The translations under genes and the position numbers were made by a program. Positions 44,826-52,724 of a stretch of 64,000 bases of DNA are shown piece after piece. The stretch comes from an uncultured Clostridia bacterium (lineage in GTDB: Bacteria > Bacillota > Clostridia > Oscillospirales > Acutalibacteraceae), in NCBI GenBank assembly GCA_947572385.1, contig CANPBX010000006.1, forward strand, positions 1 through 64,000, in the 5' to 3' direction. The notes under the pieces are model-generated. The model saw only the letters and a program-made list of their open reading frames with translations, did no database searches and had not been told where the DNA came from. Numbering within the stretch: position 1 is the first letter of the stretch; each line of letters starts with the position of its first letter.

Positions 44826-47447
44826 TTAGCTTTTAAGCATACTGTTAAGCTCAAACAGCATATTCATGCACTGCATGGGAGTCATGGCGTTCACATCCAT
44901 TTCTCGAAGCTTCTGCAGCACATGGCCGTCGGTGCTGTCGATAGTCAGCTGCACAGGTTCCTCTCTGCGCCGAAGGGCAGACCTGCGGGCAGTCACCTCG
45001 CCGCTGGAGCTCTCCAAATCGTTTAACACCTGCTTTGCCCTCTTTATCACCTTGTCCGGAACCCCGGCCAGCTTTGCCACCTCAATGCCGAAGCTGTCGT
45101 CGGCGCCGCCGCGAACTATTCGACGCAGGAAGGTGATATCGTCTCCGCGTTTCTTTACCGCGATGTTAAAATTTTTCACACCAGGCAGCAGGCTCTCCAT
45201 CTCAGTCAGCTCGTGATAATGCGTGGCGAACAATGTCTTTGCCCCAACAAGCTTGGGGTCATGGACAAACTCCAAGACGGCGCGAGCTATGCTCATGCCG
45301 TCAAAGGTTGATGTGCCCCGGCCTATTTCATCGAATATTATTAGGCTTCCTGGCGTGGCATTGCGCAATATGTCGGCTACCTCACTCATTTCTATCATAA
45401 ATGTGGACTGCCCCGCAGACAGGTCGTCCGAGGCACCCACACGGGTATATATGCCGTCCACAATTCCAAGCTCTGCTACAGCTGCTGGAACAAAACAGCC
45501 TATTTGCGCCATGATGGCTATAATAGCCGTCTGACGCATAAAGGTAGATTTTCCCGCCATATTTGGCCCGGTTATAACAGCCACCCTGGTGTCGTTCATG
45601 TCCATATCCACATCATTCGGCACAAACGGCATGTCATGCAGCAATGCCTCTACCACAGGATGACGGCAGTCCTTCAGATACAGCTTTCCGCTGACGTTTA
45701 CCGTTGGCCTGGTGTAGTCGTTTTTAACCGAAACGATTGCGAAGGACGCCAGCACATCAAGTGCAGCCACAGCCTTTGCGCTCTGTTGGATACGATTCAG
45801 CTCACCCGCCACACTGCGGCGAATATCCTCAAAGATTTTGCTCTCCATCTCGATCGAGCGGTCATGAGCTCCCAGTATCCTATTTTCAAGCTCTTTAAGT
45901 TCCGGAGTGATATACCGCTCGCTGCCTGTAAGGGTCTGCTTGCGTATATAGTCTTCTGGCACCTGATCCTTGTAAGAGTTAGTTATCTCTATGTAATAGC
46001 CAAACACCTTATTATAGCCGACCTTTAGCTTTGGTATACCTGTACGCTCCCTCTCCCGGGCCTCCACAGAGGCGATAAGGCTCTTGCCCCCTGTCATATC
46101 ACTCCTTATCTCGTCCAGCTGGGCATTGAAGCCCTTCTTGATAACCCCGCCCTCCCGGATAGTAAATGGCGGGTTCTCGTCTATGGCTTTGTCAATAAGC
46201 CCAGATACATCATCAAGGCTGTCTATCTGTCCATTCAGCCCGCAGAGCATTGTAGCTTCACACCGGTCCAAAACATATTTAAGCCCCGGCAGCTTTTGCA
46301 GAGCGGCACAGAGCGCCCGCAACTCGCGCCCATTGGCCGAACCGTACACTATCCGAGTCATGATGCGCTCCAGGTCGTGTATACCCGTTAGCTGCTCTAT
46401 CAGCTCGTCAAGAAGCTGCCTGTCATTCACCAGCTCTTCCACAGCATTAAGTCTCAGGGTTATCTTTGCCGGGCTCATCAGAGGGCGCTCAAGCCACGCG
46501 CGTATGAGCCGCTTGCCCATCGGGGTCTTGGTGCGGTCCAGCACCCATAATAGGGAACCCTTGCGCTCCTTGTTTCGCATAGTCTCTATAAGCTCAAGAT
46601 TGCGTACAGTGTTCAAATCAAGTGTCATGTATGCTGAATTAGACTCAAGCTCTATTTCGGTCAGCCGCTCCATGCCGGTTATCTGCGTGCGGCCAAGATA
46701 GTCCAGAAGTGCGCCCAGGGACATTACGGCCATAGGCCTGTTGGCCAGCCCAAGCTCATCTAGGCTCTTACCACCAAACTGCTTTGATACAGTTTCCTCT
46801 GCCCGAAGCAAAAGATACGCCTCGTCGTTCTGGCATTGTACCGATGCCTGGAGTTTATCGCGGAAAAAATCAGCCAGCTCTGCCAGTTCCATGACCCTAG
46901 AGTCTGTCAGAATTTCCCTGGGAGAAAACCTGCTTATGCGGTTTATTAGCTCTCTTATAAGCTCCCTGGTATCGTCTATGGGCTCGATCTGGCCCACATG
47001 GAGCTCACCTGTTGACACATCCGCAAAGCACAACCCGGCGCCACCCTCACTGCGGCAGACAGAACAGATATAGTTATTCCGGGATTCGTCAAGCATACTC
47101 CCTTCCAGGACAGTGCCCGGGGTGATGACCCGCACTACCTCGCGCTTCACAAGGCCCTTCACCGCCTTAGGGTCCTCAACCTGGTCACAAATGGTGACCC
47201 TATAACCCTTGGAAAGCAACTTAGTGATATAGCCCTCTGCGCTGTGGAATGGTATGCCGCACATGGGGGCTCTCTCCCCCTGTCCGCAGTCCCTGCCTGT
47301 TAGAGTCAGGTCCAGCTCTTGGGAGACAGTTTTGGCGTCGTTAAAAAACATCTCATAAAAGTCCCCCAGCCTAAAAAACAGAATGGAATCTGGATTCTCT
47401 TTTTTTGCCTCAAAATATTGCTTCATCATGGGAGAAAAGTCCGCCAT
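44826..47447 (-). CDS. mutS: DNA mismatch recognition protein MutS
   Basis: Mismatch-binding ATPase; 873 residues, MutS1 type. Seen: the N-terminal mismatch wedge FFRLGDFYEMFF (Phe-x-Glu), Walker A GPNMAGKSTFMRQTA, DEIGRGTSTFDG and ATHYHELTEME, and the C-terminal ending where clamp-binding residues lie (EEPVQLTID). Follows ylbF by 43 bp. Confidence 0.97.
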   Translation of the reverse strand: MADFSPMMKQYFEAKKENPDSILFFRLGDFYEMFFNDAKTVSQELDLTLTGRDCGQGERAPMCGIPFHSAEGYITKLLSKGYRVTICDQVEDPKAVKGLVKREVVRVITPGTVLEGSMLDESRNNYICSVCRSEGGAGLCFADVSTGELHVGQIEPIDDTRELIRELINRISRFSPREILTDSRVMELAELADFFRDKLQASVQCQNDEAYLLLRAEETVSKQFGGKSLDELGLANRPMAVMSLGALLDYLGRTQITGMERLTEIELESNSAYMTLDLNTVRNLELIETMRNKERKGSLLWVLDRTKTPMGKRLIRAWLERPLMSPAKITLRLNAVEELVNDRQLLDELIEQLTGIHDLERIMTRIVYGSANGRELRALCAALQKLPGLKYVLDRCEATMLCGLNGQIDSLDDVSGLIDKAIDENPPFTIREGGVIKKGFNAQLDEIRSDMTGGKSLIASVEARERERTGIPKLKVGYNKVFGYYIEITNSYKDQVPEDYIRKQTLTGSERYITPELKELENRILGAHDRSIEMESKIFEDIRRSVAGELNRIQQSAKAVAALDVLASFAIVSVKNDYTRPTVNVSGKLYLKDCRHPVVEALLHDMPFVPNDVDMDMNDTRVAVITGPNMAGKSTFMRQTAIIAIMAQIGCFVPAAVAELGIVDGIYTRVGASDDLSAGQSTFMIEMSEVADILRNATPGSLIIFDEIGRGTSTFDGMSIARAVLEFVHDPKLVGAKTLFATHYHELTEMESLLPGVKNFNIAVKKRGDDITFLRRIVRGGADDSFGIEVAKLAGVPDKVIKRAKQVLNDLESSSGEVTARRSALRRREEPVQLTIDSTDGHVLQKLREMDVNAMTPMQCMNMLFELNSMLKS

Positions 47448-47490
47448 GCCCGAGCCCCCTTTTCAGTTCATTTTCCCATAAAACTGTCCG

Positions 47491-47916
47491 TTAGTGGCAG
47501 CCACCCCCGCAGCTTGCACAGTCGCCGCTGCAGCTGGCAGCGTCATAGTCGCAGGTCTCCGGATCGCCTCCCTCGGCGCATAAATCCAATATCCCCTTGA
47601 CCCTCTGGAACATAGCGTCAAACTCCGTTTTTGCCGCGTCATACCGCGACATATGCTCGTTTGCCATTATCTTGGCATAGGCCTCGCGCAGCTCCTTATT
47701 TAGCCTCTGCATAGTTTCGTCGTTTCTGTCGGGCTTTGCAGCCTCATTGCTGATAGCCATGCGCTTTAGGTTGAACTCTCCTATGGCGTCCTGTAGTTCC
47801 TGGTCCTCGTCACTTGCCTGTCGGGCCAGCTGCATCTCCACAAACCTCGGGTCAGCCTGTATGGCGCGGCCCAGCTCTCTTGTCAGCTCGATGATGTCCA
47901 TTGAAATTACCTCCAA
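47491..47916 (-). CDS. YlbF family regulator with Cys-rich tail
   Basis: 141 residues. The helical core (IELTRELGRAIQADPRFVEM and RYDAAKTEFDAMFQRV) matches the YlbF/YmcA (RicF/RicA) family; the Bacillus Ric complex binds [4Fe-4S] clusters and guides RNase Y mRNA processing. The last about 26 residues add eight or so cysteines and a final His (CDYDAASCSGDCASCGGGCH), likely a metal or cluster site. Lies between miaB and mutS, the normal clostridial position. Confidence 0.85.
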   Translation of the reverse strand: MEVISMDIIELTRELGRAIQADPRFVEMQLARQASDEDQELQDAIGEFNLKRMAISNEAAKPDRNDETMQRLNKELREAYAKIMANEHMSRYDAAKTEFDAMFQRVKGILDLCAEGGDPETCDYDAASCSGDCASCGGGCH

Positions 47917-47928
47917 AAGTTTTTTATA

Positions 47929-48054
47929 TTATTCTACAGTAAATTCTGTCCAGTAAATCTTGTCATAAACCATAACGTCCTTTGGCCTTGTCATGCCCAG
48001 CTTTTCATAAAACTCCCCGGCCTTCAGGCGCTCCTCCTGTATGGTATAGTTCAC
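47929..48054 (-). pseudogene. Short ORF resembling the C-terminal end of a GNAT acetyltransferase
   Basis: Read by hand: GTG at 48054 (weak GAGGGG upstream), stop TAA at 47929-47931; 41 residues. The sequence RLKAGEFYEKLGMTRPKDV and the following MVYDKIYW look like the last helix and strands of a GNAT protein (FYEKLGF motif). A stop lies a short way upstream in frame and no acetyl-CoA loop is found, so it is either a remnant of a deleted acetyltransferase or a chance short gene. Low confidence. Confidence 0.35.
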
Positions 48055-48062
48055 AGTTCCCC

Positions 48063-48389
48063 TCACTTTACCTTGTATTTTTTCTCTATCCGCTTATAGA
48101 TCAGCACCAGCACCACCGCACCAGCCGCTCCCAGCACGCACATCAGAACTGTCGCCGCCTCCGGCCGCCACAGTCCGGCAAAGCCTGAGACGAACCACAC
48201 CGCGCTGTAGCTGCCCCAAAGCCTGCTCACGGCCCGGTTATATGCGGGGATGTTGGTAATGCTCTCGCTGGGGATATCCACGCCGGACCAAAAATTCATC
48301 GGGGTCTTTCTTTTTGCAGCATATACGCCAATGCCCAGAAAAATAGCTCCGCATATCATGCAAGATATAAATAAAATCACTTTACCCAA
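48063..48389 (-). CDS. Small membrane protein of unknown function
   Basis: 108 residues, no named family recognised with confidence; similar short proteins occur in Clostridia. Seen: an N-terminal transmembrane helix (about residues 4-24), a cytosolic-looking loop with NFWSGVDIPSESITNIPAYN, and two further hydrophobic stretches (about 60-75 and 80-98), ending in a basic tail (RIEKKYKVK). It overlaps the miaB stop by 13 bp, so it is translationally linked to miaB. Confidence 0.7.
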   Translation of the reverse strand: MGKVILFISCMICGAIFLGIGVYAAKRKTPMNFWSGVDIPSESITNIPAYNRAVSRLWGSYSAVWFVSGFAGLWRPEAATVLMCVLGAAGAVVLVLIYKRIEKKYKVK

Positions 48390-49789
48390 AGGGATCCATC
48401 TCCTTTTCCGTTTACCTGCCGGCCATGCAAGCTCCAGCCCTTTGCCCCGGTGACCTCAACATCGGCGAACTCTCCCACCAAGCTGTCGTCCCCCGAAAAC
48501 AGCACCACAAGGCTCCCCTGGGTCCTGCCGGAGAGCAGGCCGCTCTTGCCGTCACGGTCCTCGACCAGCACACGCTGGCGGCTGCCCACCAGCTTTTTGC
48601 AGTTGTTTACGGCTATTTCCTCCTGCACCTTCAAAAGCTCCGCAAACCACTTGGTTTTCTCCTCGTGTGGCACCGGGTCGGGCCTCCCCGCCGCTTTAGT
48701 GCCTGGCCTTGGGGAATAGATGAAGGTAAACAGGTTCACAAACTCAACCTCTCTGATAAGGCTCAGGGTATCCTGAAACTCCTCGTAGGTCTCGCCGGGA
48801 AAGCCCACTATCACGTCCGACGTGAACGTCACGTCCGGCATAACCCTCCTGGCATATTCTATCAGTGAAAGGTATTTCTCCCTGTCGTACCTGCGGTTCA
48901 TCTCCCGAAGCACCCGGTCATTGCCTGACTGAAAGGGCAGGTGTATATGGTGCGGGATATGCTTACTCCCCGCCATCGCGTCAAAGAGCTCCTTGGACGC
49001 GTCCTTGGGGTGGGAGGTCATGAAGCGCAGGCGAAAGTCGCCGTCAATGCTGTCAAGCCTCGAGAGAAGTCCGGCAAAGTTTATCTTCTCCGAAAGCCCC
49101 TTGCCGTAAGAGTTCACGTTCTGGCCCAGCAGGGTTATTTCTTTATACCCGGACTCCACCAGAGTCCTGCACTCGCTGTAGATATCGTCAGGCCTGCGGC
49201 TCTTCTCCCGGCCCCGCACATAGGGCACGATACAGTAGGAGCAGAAGTTGTCGCAGCCGTACATGGCCGTGACCCAGGCCCTTGATTTTCCGTCCCGCCG
49301 TATGGGAACGTCCTCACGAATAGTCTTCTCCTCATGGCCCAGGAGCAGGACGCGCTGGGACTCGGACAGGACCTCATAGAGCATCTCCGGCAGCCGGTGC
49401 AGCACATGGGTGCCGAAAACCAAGTTCACAAAGGGGAAGGTCTTTTGCAGGCGCTTTGCCACCTCTGGCTGCTCGGTCATGCAGCCGCAGACCCCGATAA
49501 TGAGCCCCGGTTTGCGGCGCTTCAGGTTCTTCAGCGCCCCCACGTTGCCGAACACCCTGTCCTCGGCGTGCTCCCGGACGGCGCAGGTGTTGAAGATTAT
49601 CAGGTCCGCCTCACTGTCGGAGTCCGTAAACCCAAAGCCCATCTCATAGAGCAGGCCCTTTATCTTCTCCCCGTCCGCCACGTTCTGCTGACAGCCGTAG
49701 GTGCGCACATATGCCAAGGGCGCTCCTCCGGCCCGGACACGCATAAGCTCGCCCACGCTGGAAATATATGCGGTCATATCCTCGTTCAT
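48377..49789 (-). CDS. miaB: tRNA-2-methylthio-N6-dimethylallyladenosine synthase
   Basis: Radical-SAM methylthiotransferase that modifies i6A37 of tRNA. The frame opens at a TTG at 49837, but the ATG near 49789 with AGAGAGGA 9 nt upstream gives MNEDMTAYIS and is preferred. Seen: N-terminal UPF0004 domain with three cluster cysteines (RTYGCQQNVADGE, CAVREHAEDRVFG, GVCGCMTEQ), radical-SAM motif CDNFCSYC, and a C-terminal TRAM domain. The gene is visibly G+C-richer than thrC or rsmB. Head of the miaB-ylbF-mutS-mutL-miaA transcript. Confidence 0.95.
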   Translation of the reverse strand: MNEDMTAYISSVGELMRVRAGGAPLAYVRTYGCQQNVADGEKIKGLLYEMGFGFTDSDSEADLIIFNTCAVREHAEDRVFGNVGALKNLKRRKPGLIIGVCGCMTEQPEVAKRLQKTFPFVNLVFGTHVLHRLPEMLYEVLSESQRVLLLGHEEKTIREDVPIRRDGKSRAWVTAMYGCDNFCSYCIVPYVRGREKSRRPDDIYSECRTLVESGYKEITLLGQNVNSYGKGLSEKINFAGLLSRLDSIDGDFRLRFMTSHPKDASKELFDAMAGSKHIPHHIHLPFQSGNDRVLREMNRRYDREKYLSLIEYARRVMPDVTFTSDVIVGFPGETYEEFQDTLSLIREVEFVNLFTFIYSPRPGTKAAGRPDPVPHEEKTKWFAELLKVQEEIAVNNCKKLVGSRQRVLVEDRDGKSGLLSGRTQGSLVVLFSGDDSLVGEFADVEVTGAKGWSLHGRQVNGKGDGSLWVK

Positions 49790-49840
49790 CAAGCAGCGTC
49801 CTCTCTCCGAATTTATTTCACTATAAAATGTAATCAATGT

Positions 49841-49869
49841 ATTTTATCATAAAAAAAGGAAAACTGCAA
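49841..49869 (-). promoter_or_regulatory. Sigma-A-type promoter of the miaB-mutSL operon
   Basis: Minus strand: TTGCAG (49864-49869), 17-bp spacer that is T-rich, TAAAAT (49841-49846). It is divergent from the hyd promoter 50 bp away. Confidence 0.75.
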
Positions 49870-49917
49870 GTGATTTGATGGGAGGACGCATAAATCCCGG
49901 CTGGCAAATTGTTTTAC

Positions 49918-49946
49918 TTGACTTTCCCCGCCTATGCGGGTATAAT
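49918..49946 (+). promoter_or_regulatory. Sigma-A-type promoter of the hyd operon with spacer inverted repeat
   Basis: Plus strand: TTGACT (49918-49923), 17-bp spacer, TATAAT (49941-49946). The spacer contains the inverted repeat CCCGC-ctat-GCGGG (49927-49940), a plausible operator for a DNA-binding regulator because it fills the space between the two boxes. Which protein would bind it is not evident. Confidence 0.8.
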
Positions 49947-49952
49947 AAGCTC

Positions 49953-50075
49953 AGATTCGATACCTGACCCAAAGGGCGGCGGTCCTGCGTGAAAGGTGCG
50001 GCATATACTGTGCTTTGCTTCGCCGTGCCTTTTTTGAGGTACGGCTTTCCTTATGCCAATAAACGGAGGTATACC
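49953..50075 (+). promoter_or_regulatory. Structured leader with candidate attenuator before the hyd operon
   Basis: About 120 nt lie between the predicted transcription start and the first ATG. At 49994-50035 an apparent intrinsic terminator forms: AGGTGCGGC pairs with GCCGTGCCT (two G-U pairs) and is followed by six T. Upstream, ACCT (49962-49965) can pair with AGGT (49994-49997) in the left arm, so an alternative fold could prevent termination. CCCAAAGGG (49968-49976) is a further small hairpin. I do not recognise TPP, SAM, cobalamin, T-box, preQ1, fluoride or glycine consensus. A riboswitch or protein-dependent attenuator is the inference. Confidence 0.55.
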
Positions 50076-50333
50076 ATGGAGACACGGGTGGCTGTCATAA
50101 GCATAATAGTCGAGGAGCCGGAGACAGTTGAAAAACTCAACGGCATTTTGCACGAGTACGGCGAGTATATAATCGGCCGCATGGGGCTTCCATACCGGGC
50201 CCGGAACATCAGCATTATCAGCATTGCCCTGGACGCGCCGAAGGACACTATTTCCAGCATGGCGGGCAAAATAGGCAACCTGCATGGGGTCAGCGTCAAG
50301 ACGGCCCTCTCAGGGGTGACCGGCCATGAATGA
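50076..50333 (+). CDS. TM1266-type iron-only hydrogenase system regulator
   Basis: 85-residue ACT-like regulator family protein found with [FeFe]-hydrogenase maturases. A longer in-frame ORF begins at 49989, but the ATG at 50076 has ACGGAGG a short way upstream and gives METRVAVISIIVEE, the family start. Seen: LNGILHEYGEYIIGRMGLPY and ISIISIALDAPKDTISSMAGKIG (shown in part), matching the NikR-C-like fold. Role in regulation or metal sensing is not established experimentally as far as I know. Overlaps hydE by 8 bp. Confidence 0.88.
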   Translation: METRVAVISIIVEEPETVEKLNGILHEYGEYIIGRMGLPYRARNISIISIALDAPKDTISSMAGKIGNLHGVSVKTALSGVTGHE

Positions 50334-51381
50334 GCATATTCTTTCACTTATAAACGCTTTGGCCGACAACCACAGCCTCAGCCTGGAGCAGTACGCGGAG
50401 CTGATAGAGGCCCGCACCCCGGAGACCGCCGCCCTCCTTGCCCAAAAAGCCGTGGCGGCGCGCAAGGCTATATACGGAAACGATGTATACGTCCGGGGGC
50501 TTATTGAGATAAGCAATATCTGTAAAAACGACTGCCTTTACTGCGGAATAAGAAGAAGCAACAAGAACTGCGACCGCTACCGGCTTACCAAGGAGCAGAT
50601 AACGGACTGCGCCGCCGAGGGCTATAGGCTGGGCTTCCGCACCTTCGTGCTCCAGGGGGGCGAGGACCCGTACTATACTGACAATGTGCTGTGCGATATA
50701 GTCAGTGAGCTCAAGTCAAAATATCCTGACTGCGCCGTGACTCTCTCCATGGGCGAGCGCAGCCGCGAGAGCTATGAGCTTCTTCGCCGGTCCGGGGCGG
50801 ACCGGTATCTCCTGCGCCACGAGACGGCGGATAAGGCCCATTACGAGAGCCTGCACCCAAATGATATGTCCTTTGAGAACCGTATGCGCTGCCTTCGGGA
50901 CCTGCGGGACCTGGGCTATCAGGTGGGCTGCGGGTTTATGGTGGGCTCGCCAAACCAGACGAGCAATACTCTTGCGAAGGATTTAAAGTTTATCGAGGAG
51001 TTCAAGCCGGATATGTGCGGCATCGGCCCCTTCGTCCCCCATAAGGACACACCCTTCCGGGACCACCCCCCCGGCACGGTGGAGCTGACCTGCTATCTTC
51101 TCTCAATTATCCGGCTCATACACCCCCCTGTCCTTCTGCCCGCCACCACCGCCCTTGGCACCATTCATCCCGAGGGACGTGAGATGGGCATAAAGGCAGG
51201 AGCGAACGTGGTAATGCCCAACCTGTCGCCGGTGTCGGTACGTAAAAAGTATGAGCTTTACGATAATAAAATATGTACAGGCGAGGAGTCGGCCCAGTGC
51301 AAGGACTGCCTGAGCGCCAGGATGGAGTCGGTGGGGTATCATATTGTGACGTCGCGGGGGGATGTGAGGCGTCAAAAATGA
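50326..51381 (+). CDS. hydE: [FeFe]-hydrogenase maturase HydE
   Basis: Radical-SAM enzyme for assembly of the diiron subcluster of the H-cluster; 351 residues. Seen: CKNDCLYC with Cys66, Cys70 and Cys73, the SAM motif FVLQGGEDP, YLLRHETADKAHYESLHP, GCGFMVGSP and the C-terminal GANVVMPNLSP barrel end, all typical of HydE rather than of BioB or PylB. A CxxC-type pair near the C-terminus (QCKDCLSARM) may hold a second cluster. Codon use is G+C-rich. Confidence 0.95.
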   Translation: MNEHILSLINALADNHSLSLEQYAELIEARTPETAALLAQKAVAARKAIYGNDVYVRGLIEISNICKNDCLYCGIRRSNKNCDRYRLTKEQITDCAAEGYRLGFRTFVLQGGEDPYYTDNVLCDIVSELKSKYPDCAVTLSMGERSRESYELLRRSGADRYLLRHETADKAHYESLHPNDMSFENRMRCLRDLRDLGYQVGCGFMVGSPNQTSNTLAKDLKFIEEFKPDMCGIGPFVPHKDTPFRDHPPGTVELTCYLLSIIRLIHPPVLLPATTALGTIHPEGREMGIKAGANVVMPNLSPVSVRKKYELYDNKICTGEESAQCKDCLSARMESVGYHIVTSRGDVRRQK

Positions 51382-51899
51382 CTGTCAATATGAAGCTTAT
51401 AGTGAATCCCGATATCCGTCTGGAATCCATTACAAAAGAAACCACAGAAGCGCTTTACCCACTGTTTATGGAAGATATCCGGGAATTGAACCGATGGTTC
51501 GGCTTCGACGCTGATTACAGCATACAAAACGACTACCACTATCTCGATAATCGAAAGCCGCCCTATGACGATGCAATAGTTGTTTTTTACCGCGGTGTCC
51601 CCTGCGGCAGATTCGGGCTTTATGACTACTCCCCCGGCGAAAATTCTATCTATATGTACTACTGGATATCCTCCAGGTTCCGCCGGAAAGGGATTGCCCT
51701 CGCGGCTATGGGCGCAATGCTGAAGTATCTGGGCGGGTTAGCAGTCCGGGAGGTCATGTTTGACGTGGACAGGGAAAATCTTGCCAGTATTAAGCTGCTT
51801 GAGAAATACCCAGATATACGGCTGAAATCTGAGGGAAAGCACATGATTTTTGCCTGTGATTTGCAGGCAGGGAGGTATAAAGATGGGCAAACTGTATGA
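51378..51899 (+). CDS. GNAT family acetyltransferase inside the hyd operon
   Basis: 173 residues from the ATG at 51378, which overlaps the hydE stop (ATGA) and has GAGG 8 nt upstream; a longer frame from 51273 would lie inside hydE and is not used. Seen: the acetyl-CoA loop WISSRFRRKGIALAAMGAML and the C-terminal RENLASIKLLEKYPDIRL. Substrate unknown. Visibly more A+T-rich than hydE. No known role in H-cluster assembly. Confidence 0.85.
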   Translation: MTVNMKLIVNPDIRLESITKETTEALYPLFMEDIRELNRWFGFDADYSIQNDYHYLDNRKPPYDDAIVVFYRGVPCGRFGLYDYSPGENSIYMYYWISSRFRRKGIALAAMGAMLKYLGGLAVREVMFDVDRENLASIKLLEKYPDIRLKSEGKHMIFACDLQAGRYKDGQTV

Positions 51900-52647
51900 C
51901 AGGGCAGAAATCTACGACCTTATCGAAAGCGAAGATAGGTACAAGGTTTTCAAAACCCACTGGGAGCATATTCTCAGCGGCAGAGACCTCCGCTCCCTGC
52001 TGGACGTGAGCATCGGCTCGGGCAGCGCGACACTGCCCCTGGCGGAGCTTGGGGTGGGGCTTTCCGGGTCCGACCTGAGCGAAAATATGCTTGCAAATTG
52101 CAGGAAAAAGGCCGAGGCGAGGGGCTTTGATATTGAGCTGAAATGCTGCGATTTCCGGAATGTCGCGGACAATTTTGACGGCGCTTTTGACTGCGTCGCC
52201 AGCACAGGGAACTCCCTGCCCTACGTCAGCAACGAGGATGTTCTAAAAACTCTCGAGCAGATGGATTCCCTGATAAAGCCCGGCGGGTATCTCTACTTTG
52301 AGATACGCAACTGGGACAAGATACTTACGGACAGAAAGCGCTTTTTCCCATACGCGCCCTTCTTTGACGGCGACACGCGTGTCAATCTGACCCAGATATG
52401 GGATTATAACAGCGACGGCACGATCACCTTTAACATTATGTATTTGTTTGAAAAAGACCAGAGGTATGTCCAGATGGAGGTCTTTGAGGAGCACTATTTT
52501 CCAATAAAGCGAGACCTGTTTTTAGGAAAGCTCAAGGCCATGGGCTATAGTGACATACAGTTGCTGCCTTACCCCTCCCATGTCGATACAAAGCGAACGC
52601 CCGTTGAAGATTTACCCTGGTACTGTGTAGTTGCCCAAAAGCCATAG
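51883..52647 (+). CDS. Class I SAM-dependent methyltransferase inside the hyd operon
   Basis: 254 residues from the ATG at 51883, preceded by GGGAGG; a longer start at 51850 is possible. Overlaps the GNAT gene by 17 bp. Seen: motif I LLDVSIGSGSATLPLAELG, motif II GSDLSENMLANC, motif IV FDCVASTGNSLPYV and LIKPGGYLYFEI. Resembles small-molecule methyltransferases of the glycine/sarcosine N-methyltransferase kind in shape; substrate unknown. One 60-base line I counted is 43% G+C, against 60% in hydG. Confidence 0.87.
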   Translation: MGKLYDRAEIYDLIESEDRYKVFKTHWEHILSGRDLRSLLDVSIGSGSATLPLAELGVGLSGSDLSENMLANCRKKAEARGFDIELKCCDFRNVADNFDGAFDCVASTGNSLPYVSNEDVLKTLEQMDSLIKPGGYLYFEIRNWDKILTDRKRFFPYAPFFDGDTRVNLTQIWDYNSDGTITFNIMYLFEKDQRYVQMEVFEEHYFPIKRDLFLGKLKAMGYSDIQLLPYPSHVDTKRTPVEDLPWYCVVAQKP

Positions 52648-52724
52648 GCTTTAAATGTAAGCTTTTAAAATATTTTAATCTGAGGCTAAGAGAAATCTGC
52701 CCCAAAGAAAAGGAGTAATGCAAG

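Noticed and set aside
49953..50040. Known riboswitch (TPP, SAM, cobalamin, T-box, preQ1, fluoride, glycine, ZTP) in the hyd leader
   Set aside because: I looked for the conserved core strings of each and saw none; the element is left unassigned.
49989..50075. N-terminal extension of the TM1266-type protein
   Set aside because: It spans the leader terminator and has no ribosome-binding site; the ATG at 50076 with ACGGAGG fits the family start.
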